NCBI GenBank assembly: GCA_037783545.1
Contig: JBBELK010000109.1
Coordinates: forward strand, 2,542,001-2,606,000
Length of the DNA: 64,000 nt
Direction: 5' to 3'
Source: Henricia sp. BOLD:AAB3569
Taxonomy: Eukaryota > Echinodermata > Asteroidea > Spinulosida > Echinasteridae
Every line of letters starts with the position of its first letter. Positions within the stretch are counted from its first letter, which is position 1. Shown here one piece after another: positions 21,955-33,200 of this stretch. A model generated the notes under the pieces. The model ran no database searches. It was not told the origin of the DNA and worked only from the letters and a program-made list of their open reading frames with translations. Position numbers and translations under genes: made by a program.

Positions 21955-22150
21955 CCAGATGTATAAATGGGTACCAGCAAGTACGGTTGGTGAACCCAAC
22001 TAGTTGCTGGGGGTAGACCTGTGATGGACTGGCTCCCCATATCCGGGAGTAGCAGCATTGCTCCTAGTCACTCCATGACACAGAAACCAGTGATGAGTAC
22101 CGGCTGTATGAGCCATTATGGGCTCGTAAACGACTTCTACCTACCGTGAC
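21955..22150 (+). repeat. SINE-like or LINE-like 3' body
   Basis: ATAAATGGGTACC, GTGATGGACTGGCTCCCCAT and GGCTGTATGAGCC occur in order, as in bodies of tRNA-derived repeats of marine invertebrates. No tRNA head is preserved. Confidence 0.35.
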
Positions 22151-22419
22151 TTGTAATAGTTTTGGGAACAAGATAGTTATCCCATGGCCGGCCAAGTGAT
22201 ATAAAACAAAATTTACTTCGTGGGCTTCGTAAGAAACTGACATTTTAGGGGTGAAATAAGAGTTTTCTGTGGCAGTGATAAACCAAGCCATAATGAATGC
22301 ATTACAATTTGGTTGAGACACATGATAATTATGTACACACGCACTCCAACCGCGTACTGACCATAAACCTTGCATTGTGAAATATGTTTTGCCTCTGAAT
22401 ATTGACTGTAGTGTTATTA

Positions 22420-22754
22420 AAAGGAGCGTGTCCAGATAACATTTTTGACGCCTCAATTTTTCCCATCGGTGTTGAAATTTTGATATCATATCATTTGTCA
22501 TTTTTGTCATATTTTGCATTTCTCAATCCATATATTTTCAAGAATATATTTGTCAAAAAAAGGTAAACTAATACTGGTTCCATATGCATAAAGCTAGTGC
22601 AGTAATTACACCAACCTTTTTGCTTCCACATCCAAATTGGAGATTGCAAATTTCCTGTTTTCTTCTGATGTATAGTATTTTGGGGATGTATTTTATATGA
22701 TTGTTAGGTTATAAACGAAATCCATTTTCTGGGAAAATCTGAACACGCTCCTTT
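22420..22754. mobile_element. AGGAGCGTG MITE
   Basis: AGGAGCGTGTCCAGAT at the left and ATCTGAACACGCTCCT at the right are inverted, bordered by TTAA-containing sequence. The long minus-strand frame through it shows no protein features. Confidence 0.65.
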
Positions 22755-23150
22755 AAAGATAGTATACATGATTCGTAAACTGTTACAAATAGTTTTATCC
22801 CCCTGTGTGATTGAAGATATGCATGATTAAAACCAACCTGAGCAAAAACCAGCTTCGTACTTTTGAGAAAAAGGGTTTGCAGTCATTTCGCTCAAACCAC
22901 TTTGCCCTGAACTACGGCCTGTGCATGAAGTGGATTTGGGGCGAAATGGCACTTGGGTAAAATTTGTGTCTCAAGAGACGAAAACTAATTGTTTTACTCA
23001 TTTCTCAAAGACTATAGCACTTTAGACAAAACCATTTCAGGGGAAGGTTTCTACGGTCATCATGTTTATATTGTGTAAGTTAGGCGTAAATCTGTGAACA
23101 TTTCAGATTTTCGAGATACCAATCATGTATACTGCCTTTAAGCAGAGCCA
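22755..23150. mobile_element. Copy of the AACACATGATTGGTAAAC element
   Basis: GATTCGTAAACTGTTACAAA, CCAACCTGAGCAAAAACCAG, the GGGGCGAAATGGCACTTGGG word, and GAACATTTCAGATTTTCGAG at the end match the copies at 31682 and 54676. Confidence 0.6.
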
Positions 23151-23609
23151 TGAAACTGAGCCGGGGTTGATCTAAAATACAAAACACAGTAGCAAAAAAA
23201 ATTGGTGTAATGCCTCATGTAACCCCAACAGAACAAAAATTGCTAAGTATGAGACAAAAGAGCAGGGTTGTAAAGACACGGACTCGAGTCCTGATTTTTA
23301 CTGACTTGACTCTCGAACCGAACCTTAAATGACTTGACTTGACTCAGACATGTACATTTTTTGACTTGGGTCGGCCAAAAATGAAATTGAACTTTTATGC
23401 ATTTTTTGTCATTTTGAGGACCAAATTGTTTTTCAGAACTAAAGCTTTCTTTTAAACATGGAACATTGTTGGCCAGAACAACAAAAACACTCTACATGAA
23501 TGCAAGATTCAGGATTTAGACTCATTTTGAAATTAGCTTGAACAAATACTACTTGACTTGAACCGACTTGACCAACATGCATGACTTGACTTGGGACTCG
23601 GAGACAGTA

Positions 23610-23851
23610 GGGACCATTAGAAATGGTACGCGTACGGGAAACGTATGCGGCTGGGAAAAACTGGATGGTTGTACCAACAGTTTGCGCGGTTATTTTGTCT
23701 GCACAGCAAAGGTAATGTGACTTTTTACATCAATATTTAACCATGTACACATCCGCACATTTCTTGAACAGCCACGCAAAATTGTAATATAACAACCCAG
23801 ATTTTGCAAGCCGCACACGTTTCCCGTACGCGTACCATTTCTAATGGTCCC
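23610..23851. mobile_element. 242-bp TA-flanked MITE
   Basis: The termini GGGACCATTAGAAATGGTAC and the mirrored GTACCATTTCTAATGGTCCC have TA on both sides (23608-23609, 23852-23853). It sits within a degenerate GACTTGACTT repeat tract (23275-23880) whose halves would rejoin cleanly without it. Confidence 0.75.
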
Positions 23852-23919
23852 TAGTTTGTCTTGACTTGGGACTCGAGCAGAGGGAGACTCAAAAGGAACA
23901 TTTACACCACATCTATATC

Positions 23920-24202
23920 TCAGCTCGTCTTCTGGACTTTCCGTTTTTTGTTGTCATTCTGTGACTCCAGTTCACTCTTGTACGCTTCCCGAATCGTCTT
24001 AAAGGCCTCCATTGTGGCATATGGAATGTTCGTGATTGGGTCTAGGTACTTCGCTCGTTGCCTGGTGACTGGGCACAGGGGTTTAGATGGAGGGCGGCTC
24101 TTGGTTTTAGGGAAACACTCTTTGAAGTGAGTTTCTTCGCTGAAGGTGATGAAATTTCTTGAGCATCGTTGGTTGGGGTTTGTCGATTGCACGTTGTCGG
24201 AA
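23920..24202 (-). CDS. VPS72: VPS72 coding exon 6 (C-terminal YL1_C domain)
   Basis: On the minus strand the acceptor TTTGTAG precedes 24202, and the TGA stop is at 23922-23920. It encodes residues 257-350 with the YL1 C-terminal domain signature PVTRQRAKYLDPITNIPYA. Confidence 0.95.
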
Positions 24203-27200
24203 CTACAAAGAATACAGAACATATATTGGAATAAAGGTTTTTTAACACTTTATTTACTGGATTTTATAGGAGCGTGACCAGATTCGGTGGAGCCGCTCCA
24301 CCGAAAGTAGGCGATTGTCGCACAGGCCAGAACTGAGATAATGGCTAATTTATGCATGTATGTCAAGTAGGGCATTTCTTTATCAATACCAGGATTTCTG
24401 CATGAGACCACAATTAAGTATCCATCTATCACCTAAAAACGTTTAAGTGAATAAATACTACCAGAAAACATTTTTGTCAGTGTTTTACTAAAGCATACCT
24501 TCATGAAACTAGGCTAATTTGGCTAAAACAATGGGAAAATCACCGATATTCCATGCTTATTTTCATTGCCTTCGGCAGGGGTTGGCACTATATCCCATAC
24601 ACCAGAAGAACACATGTTTTTCTATACATGTAGGGCTTTTGGAGTTAGAATTTGCATGGTTTGATAAGGACTTTATGCCTCAACAGAAGTACAACCTTCT
24701 ACGCCATTTTTCTGTAAAGCGCTTCTTAAACAATTTTGCTCTTGGTCATCACGGAAATGGTCATAACTTGATCAATTTTTGACGGATTGACACAATGTTC
24801 GTAGTTTTGTGAAGCTTATAATATACTCTATCCGAGTCATATTAGCCACGGCAATTACGGAAATTCAAATTTACACTTCACAGATTTTGAGGGCTTGTAA
24901 TGCTTCGCGTATTTAAGTTGTTTGATTTTAAACATGTTGTTTGATTTTAAACATGTTTTTCATTGATGGAAGTGTAATTCCTCAAAAAGTGATTGCAATG
25001 CCATTCTCAGTAAGCGTGTAGCATCCCCAAAAACCCTCGGTTTCGGACGTAATCATTAAGTACGTCCAAAACCTAGGGCTTTTGGGGACGCTACACCGAG
25101 ATATTTTTGGATGTACCGTGCATATTAAGAATAGCATTACAATCAGTTTTTCAGGAATTACACTTCCATCAATGATGCTTGAAGAACATGTGTTTAAAAT
25201 CAAACTTGAATACGTGAAGCATTACAAGCCCTCAAAGTCTCTGAAGTGAAAATTTGAATTTCGGGAATTGCCCATTAGCTCCATTTTCATTTTTTGTTTG
25301 TATGCAAGAGCCTACTTTTGGTGGATGGTTCACACTATAACAAACATAAAATACCTCACGGCGGCGGAACGTTTTTCAAAGTGGGAGGGCCATGTTGTGA
25401 GACGACAGGCAGCATAACCAGCCATTGATGTGCCGACCATTAAGTCCCACCCTTTTGTTTGACCAATCACCAGGGGCGGATCCAGGATTTTCCAAACGGG
25501 GATGGGGGTGGTGGCGTGGAATTTTTAAGCATGAAATGGTGAAGACAATAATAATGGCGAGCGCGTTCGATATTAGCTCCCCTTGGTATTGCAAGTTGAC
25601 AAACTAGCTCCCTTTGACTTTCGCCTCAGGAACTAGTTTGTCAACTTCCAATACCTTGGGGAGTTAATATTGACTAAATGCATCCGCCCTGAAACCAAGC
25701 TCATTTCTCACCTTATAACACCATTTTCCTCCCCTGTGCTCTTGTTTCTACCAGCTTTTTCTTTACCAACGTCTGGCATTGTCATGGAGTGGTAGCGGAT
25801 AAACGGTCCCTTGAAGGCCTTTTTGTGGAATTTAGTCTTCTTTTTTTCGGCTTCTAGCTGCTTGTACTTTTCTGCCAAAAGATTAAAAAACAGATGCCCT
25901 AATAGTCAGATGAGGTGTTTAGTTGTAATGCTTTGTGTAGTAACAAGTGAGTCTTTTGCATGTAACATAATAATAATAAATTGCATTTATAAAGCGCTTT
26001 AACGGGCGTTTCTAAGCCCTGACTCGGGGGTCGAAATTAACACTGGTCCCCTAGTCCGAGACCAGAAAAAAATCAGAAGGACCACTAGATCTGTCAAAGA
26101 CGCTTGTCCGATGGACGTGGGTAATTCCCAAAATTAGGGGTCCAAAATGTTTGGTGTCCCAGTTACGTACGACACTCTCTGCTTCAAAAATCACCACTTA
26201 CATGTATGACCACAAATTCTCAGTAATGGACTATGGCCTGTGATTATGTTTTTTTCTGATTCCTGAAAAATATTCAAAACAAAAGACCATAAAGGCTTAT
26301 AATTTGTTCCATGGTATTGAATAGGAGTTTGGTGTCCCGGGTTACCTACGCCAATGCAAATTGGCTATAGAATGAGTTTGCATTAACCTTGGTGCCATAT
26401 CTACACACAAACATTAAATTTGAGTGGCATTTGTTCAAATAAATATTATTTTCTACTGGGAAACCACTTTCAATCATTAAAAACACTTGGAAATCTTAAA
26501 AAGCATGTCACACTTTTGGACCCCTAATTTTGGGAATTACCCACCAGTGAAAACATTTACTGACTCATGGAAAGATTCTCTGATGCCTAGTCCACAGTAA
26601 ACATTATTACTCAATGCGAAGAATTCCTGGTTACCACCAACAATTCCTGATCGCTTTCGACATTTTCAGATAGCTTCATTTCTTTCTTCAATCTCTCCAG
26701 ACATGCCCCAGTGTTGGATCAAAAAGCAATCCCATCCATCCTGCACTTAATGACCCTAAACCAGAAAGTGTTTCAGTATATCTCGGTGCCATTTTGAAAA
26801 GCACCAGTGGACCACCACATTTTCAGCAGGACCAGTAGAGTTCTCTAATCTACTGGTCCTTCCGACCACCATGAAATTCAGGTTAATTTCGACCCCTGCT
26901 AGTGACTATAGATTTGAGTAAGCGAGTCTTTAATCAAGTTTTGAATGTGTCTATCGAAAGTGAGTCCTGGATTTGCAGAGTGGGTCAGTTCCAGAGGGTA
27001 GGTGCAGCGACTGCAAATGCCCGCGACCATAACTACCGGTAGTGCTTGTGCGTGGACCATGAGCGAGTTGAAGGTGTAACGTGCAATGTGAACGAAGACT
27101 AACAGATGATGTTGAAACCTTGGGACTGATGAGATCGTTGCGAGTCCATTTTTGATTTTATATGCAAGCAGAAGAATTTGTTTAACTGATGATGCTGGCA

Positions 27201-30200
27201 CCTCGAATTTGTCACTTTCAAATGGATTTGCAGTTTAGACTTCACTGAAGACTCCATCAACGATACAGAGAAACTGAAGAGGGATCTGGGGTCGATTTCA
27301 CCAATTTACGTTAGGGTCTACAATAAGGCTTGCGTTGGATCGTGGCTACGATGGGTGCTGCGATGAATTTCACCAAACCTATTGTAAGCGTGATGCGTTC
27401 GATTATCGATTAGGGATATTTGCATATAAGGCTGTTTGCTGTGCTGAATTATGTCTTTAATAAAACGGTCGTCGGCTATACAAGTTCAAAAAGTCTGTGT
27501 GTCCGTTCTGCGTAGTGCAAGCGCACATTAACGTTGGCGCGCAGCTTGCGGGATGCCTACCAATACAATTTGTGCAGTCACCAAGCGCGTGAACGTTTTT
27601 TTTTTTTTTTTTTTAAAGTCGCGCAAAGGACGCGTGTAGAACACGGTAGCATCATTAAAATTTGTATTCCACGTGTACACACACGTACACGACGTTGTGG
27701 CCGACGTAGACAATGGATGGCCAACTGCAGCGTACAGTAGCGACACTTTGTCACCTGCTAAAATCGTATGTACAAAATTTTAAAATTTTCTCTTGTTTAT
27801 ATCGCTTAGCATAGAATCTATTGAGAGTGGCAATCAGTTGCATCAGTTGCCATGGCATATATGCATCGGTACACTCATCACAAGTTTCTTGAAATCATTC
27901 TAAACACGAGTTACGGAGCGGTAACCCATCGCATCTCGATGGTCATTGTGAGCTTTAGAATGAGAATTTTTACTTTATTTTGGCTTCCAAATCTAGTTCC
28001 AAAATTAGCTTTTCCATCTTCGGAAACGGTCAAGAGGCTCGCCCACCTAAGGCACCTTATACTTACGTAGCGATATCAAGTTCTCCTCTTCTGTTACCGC
28101 CGCTTCTTCAAGCAATTCTTGCTGCGTCAATCGCCGCACCTCCGGCCTGTTTCGATTAGCAATCGACAAACGATTGATTTCTGCTCTTTCCTCCCTTTCC
28201 TTTAATCTGATCTGAAACTCAGTCCCTTTGATGACTGTTGACCTGCGGCTTGATTTACGCACTGCAAAAACCAAAAGAGATAGTCAAGTTATGGTAGAAA
28301 CATTTTTAAAAATAAATTTAAGAAATTCACACAGGATTTGCAATGTCGGGGTACCGTGGCCGAGTGGTATGGGTCATTGACTCGCAATCATGGGTGAAAA
28401 CTTGGGGTTGCGGGTTTGAATCCGGCTGCGGTACCTGTGCCCTTGGGCAAGGCACTCAACCACACTTGCTCCATCCTTCGGAAGGGATGTAAAGCCATTG
28501 GTCCAGTGTTAGGTAATGGTAACGCACTCTAAAGAGCCCAGAGCATTCTTTCATGAAGAGCAAGGGGATTCCCTTGGCCATTTCCAATTCTAAATGGGTT
28601 TCCTCACACTTGCGAGTGACAGTGCAATGAGCACTATTGAGGAATCCTTGGTATGAATACCAGAAAGAAATAATAATAATAATAACCCAACATTTTAATC
28701 AACCTTTTGACCGGAAAAACCTTACTCAAATGAAAGATAGAAGTGGTTCCAACTGTCCAATGCAATGATTCTGCCCGAAATGATTTATTTTTTATTATAG
28801 GCACACTGTATCATTTGCAATGACCCAAAATGTTAATCAACGAGTTGACTAAATTGAATTGGTAGCAAATATCCAATGAAATGTTTCTGCCCAAGTTGAT
28901 ACAATTTTACCAGAAAATAATCAATGAAGATGAAATTTATTTAGATTGTTTGCAAATAATTTACTTAGAAGCCCACCCTCATAATATAGAAATATTACTC
29001 AGTTGGCTCGCATCTGGGCGGTCCGAAATGGGCGTTGTGTACTGGCTGCACGATTCAGGCTTTGCACGCTTTCTGTAGGTACATGTATGTAGGTTACACT
29101 GTGCATGTGCACTAGACTGGTCGCACACGCCACCAGTATGACGCGAGCCACAGAGTGCATGCATGTAGCTTCATGTACGTACGCGACCAACTGAGAATAA
29201 AGAGACGATTTTAGAATGTCACGAGCAAACGTTTTGAAACTCCTGTTTTTGAAAATTCCTGGTCCAACTTGCAGGACAAATTGCTGCTAAAAAAATTCAG
29301 CTCCCATACGCACAACAAAACTATCAAAATTATCACACAGTGCTGCGGAGAGAACTGATAAAAAAAAATACTTCGATGATTCTTCTAATTCGCACGACCG
29401 GCCAAAAACAGGTCTCGGTAACGGTCCATAGCCAGCCCGGTCCCGGTCCCAGCGACGGTCCATGGCATGGCCTGGCCGCTTCGCTATCATTAGCACGGCA
29501 CGTCACGTGCATGCGGTGGTACTGTAGCTAGCCTGGTATAAGTTGTTCCAGTACGTTCTCTGTGCAATGACACAAAAAGGCCCGCGAAGAGCAATGCACG
29601 TGAACACTGTAAACCCAAGTCAGCGGCTTGATAAGAGGCCAACTCATGCCGATCAAAGTTTTGTTAACTTAAACGTCATTGGCCAGAATTTAGTAGCAAC
29701 ATGTCATATTATTTTTATCTGCCAATCAGCGCGCGTTTTACAACACGATCGCTTTCTTGCAAAACTTTGTTGTGTACATGTACATGTATGTGCATGCAGA
29801 TATGTGGGGTGTTATGGCCGAGCGGTCTAGTGCGTCGAACTTAAGTTCCTGTGCTAGTACTAGAATGTAGGCTCGATTCCGGGCCGCGACGGGTTGTTGC
29901 ACCTGTGCCCTTGAGCAAGGCACTCAACCACACTTGCTCCCATTCCTGTAATTGGCGGTCCCTCCGCTGTTGGATGTGGTAAATAAATTTTAAAAAAAAA
30001 TAAAAAAAATATCAGCTCGTAAATTTTGTGGTTGTTTTTTTCGTGAACATTTTTTTGTGCATCGCAGCATGGAGGAATGATCGCAGCGACCGTGTTTTGC
30101 TTGATAGTCATTTTTGTGGAAAACATCGTCCACTCATGGGTAAAGTGTAAAAATGTATTTGAAAAATGAGAATATTTCTAAAGTGGAACAGTCATCGGCT

Positions 30201-33200
30201 ACCGGAATAGCCCGGGCTGGGAACCAGGAAGACTGAGGCCTAGGTTAATGGGCGCAGTATGGGAAAGAATTGAGTAAATGTACATGTACATGTATGTAGT
30301 TGATCATGGCTTCAGACCTTGTGTGCTAAATATATGAGGCAGACTGAAAAAAAATTAGGAAGTGTTTCCTCACAAAATGTTAAATTTTTCCATCAAATCT
30401 GCACTCGCCGAAGCTCTATTAGGCCTAGTCTGTTAAAGAAAAAAATTATGAAGAGCTTCTCAAGAGTCTTACTGTGCAGCCTGCAAGTATTAAAAAATAT
30501 TTTTCCAATTTGACTGTGCTATTCGGAGACTACATGTACATGTACTGAAATAAAACATGTGGTGCTAGTTTGAAATGAATGTGTGCTTTTGCTTTATTTA
30601 TAGTGATAAACCCGGGTAACTTAATCGTCACTTGTAATTCGGGTCATTTTCCATCAAATATAAAATGTGAATGTTAGGAACATCGTCAAAGTCTTTAAAA
30701 TATCTCGCAAAAGAAGTCCTTATACGGTATGCAGCATTTAATCATCCATATTGAATTTGCTATACAAAATACAAAAATTGCTACCAAACAAAAAATGCAT
30801 AGCAAATCTGCTATCCAATATTTCAGAACGAAATCATTCACTGCTGGGTTCCAATACAGGTTAGTTTTTATCATACACATCCTCAATCACTAACGAATTA
30901 TATAATTTTTCGAATTTGTATAAGTTAGTTTGTAGTTTGTAGAAGTTTGCTAATACAGTAAACTATTTAAAAAGGTCTTGTAACAAGACTTACAGTTCCC
31001 TTCGTCCTGAGTCGAGCTCTGCTCGGGTGTCTGTGCAGCAGGAGGGGTCCTTGTAGCTTTTTGCTTCTCCTTGGGCTTTGATGGTGTAGACACTGGGTGT
31101 GGCTGACTGGGTTTTTTGTCAGCTGGTTTGGCTATTGGCTCCTATAAAAACAAACGGGATGTTTTGTGTAATGAGCACATTTGGTGTGGTGCCTATAATC
31201 ACGACAGAAAAGATGCAAGGAGAAATCAAATAAACGTGAGTTTGGCCAGTCTTAAACTTACATGTACGTTTAAAACCGGCTAGGGTCCTGGACGAGTGAT
31301 AATGGCCCGAGCCACAGGCCATTATCACTCGTCCAGGCCCCTAGCCAGTTTTGAACGTATTGTTCAAGACAGGTCAAACCCACTTTTATTCCAATTCATA
31401 CCCTTTTGTGTTAATCAGTAAAACTCACCAAAGTTCCTTGATAATCTTGTCGTTTTGCATCACATACATGCATGACATCGCGTTCATTCAAACTGCTGTG
31501 AGTCAAGTTGTTTTTGTTTGATGCACGTGTTACGCCTAAGGCAGGCATGTTGTACGCGCACGTACACGACCGGGTATTTTTCACAATGCACATTTTGCTT
31601 TCGGGAGCATGCAGTTTCTGTGTGCGTGTACGTGTTCCATACGCGCTGAATAGAGCGCGGGCCAGGGTAAAAAGTGTTTAAAGGCAGAACACATGATTGG
31701 TAAACTGTTGCAAATGGTTTTATCTCCCTGTGTGATTGAAGATATGCATGATTAAAACCAACCTGAGCAAAAACCAGCTCCGTACTCATCTAACTCTTGA
31801 GAAAAGTCAAAAAAGGCTTTACGGTCACTTCGCCTCAAAACCATTTCGCCCCGAACCACTTTGCCCTGAACCATGGCCTGTGCACGAAGTATTTTGGGGC
31901 GAAGTGGCATTCGGACGAAGTGGTATAAGGACGAAGTGGTTTGGGGGCAAGTTGGCTTTTGGGGCGAAGTGGTGCAGGGCGAAATGGTTTTGGGGTGAAG
32001 TGAATTTTCATCTCACGAGACGAAAAATAATTGTTTTACTCATTTCTCAAAAACTATAGCACTTTAGACAAAACCATTTCAGGGGAAGTTTACTACTGTC
32101 ATCATGTTTATGTGTAAATCTGTGAACATTTCTGATTTTCGAGATGATGTGTTCTAACCTTAAAACTGGCCAGTCTTTATCGTCCATTTAAGACTGGCCA
32201 CGTGGCATGCTCTCATCCAATGAGGATGCGTAAACTGTCTAAGATATTTATGAATATCTTTTAATGCTTTAAAAGACCTCTAAGACTTTTTAAGACCCTG
32301 CAGACACCCCGCTCAGGATTTAACTTTTCTCTTAGTGTTGCATTATTTCATAACCGACAGGGCAACAGACAATATATTTGAGGCAGCGTAAAATAACATT
32401 ACATAATGAGGGAAGACTTGGTCAGCAGTTTCTTGCTACCAAGAGTTAAAGGATTTCTTCTGAGCATTTTGAATATTATATTGGAGTTTGGAAGAAATGA
32501 CTATAGCAAATTTATACTGCAATGCAATGACTGTACCTTGTATGCTTTGGTGACTGTTCGTCTCTGCCGCTTGGATGCATTTTCTTCATCTTCACTGATT
32601 GGCTCGTCATTCTCCGATGCGCTGATGTCACTATCGGTGGCTTCCGATTCGCTTTCTTCACTTGAATATTCGTCATCTCCAGATTGCTGTATATATAATT
32701 GATATATTGCAATGAAAACACCACAAAAAAAACATACAACAGTGGACCATGCTGTAATACATGTACGCATTTGCAAAGGCTCATGGAAGTAAAAGACAAA
32801 TGTTGCAGTGGTCGATCCAGCCTCATTAAAATACAGGAATACAAATGAAAAGCGGGGGCTTCTTCAGCCCCCTGAAATCCATTGTATTCCTGTATTTTAA
32901 TGAGGCTGGATCTGCCACTGTGTTGCCAGCGATGTGTATAAACCTATGAGGTGGAAAGCCAATTTGGCAACATTTTCACTTTAGGCCTGTCCACATTGGA
33001 CTTTTTTTTGGTCAAACTTACAGAGGCCATTTTTATTCCAGTGCGGACAGCCTAGGAAGTTTTCCTCTTAGTAACTTTTCCCCCAAGTCCAGCGGTTACT
33101 TTTCCTGGCCCAGGAAAATTGCCAAGGTAACTTTTCCCGAGACGATAAGTCCAATGCGGACACATCGAGTCAGTAAAAGCTCTCTGGAAGCGTACATCCT

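Noticed and set aside
22064-22519. 151-codon open frame on the minus strand
   Set aside because: It crosses a MITE border at 22420, has no recognisable protein features, and no exon-like limits. It is probably chance.
28349-28435. Possible functional tRNA gene (Ser/Leu type)
   Set aside because: The head folds reasonably but is followed directly by a SINE body and (AAT)n tail, and the anticodon region is irregular.
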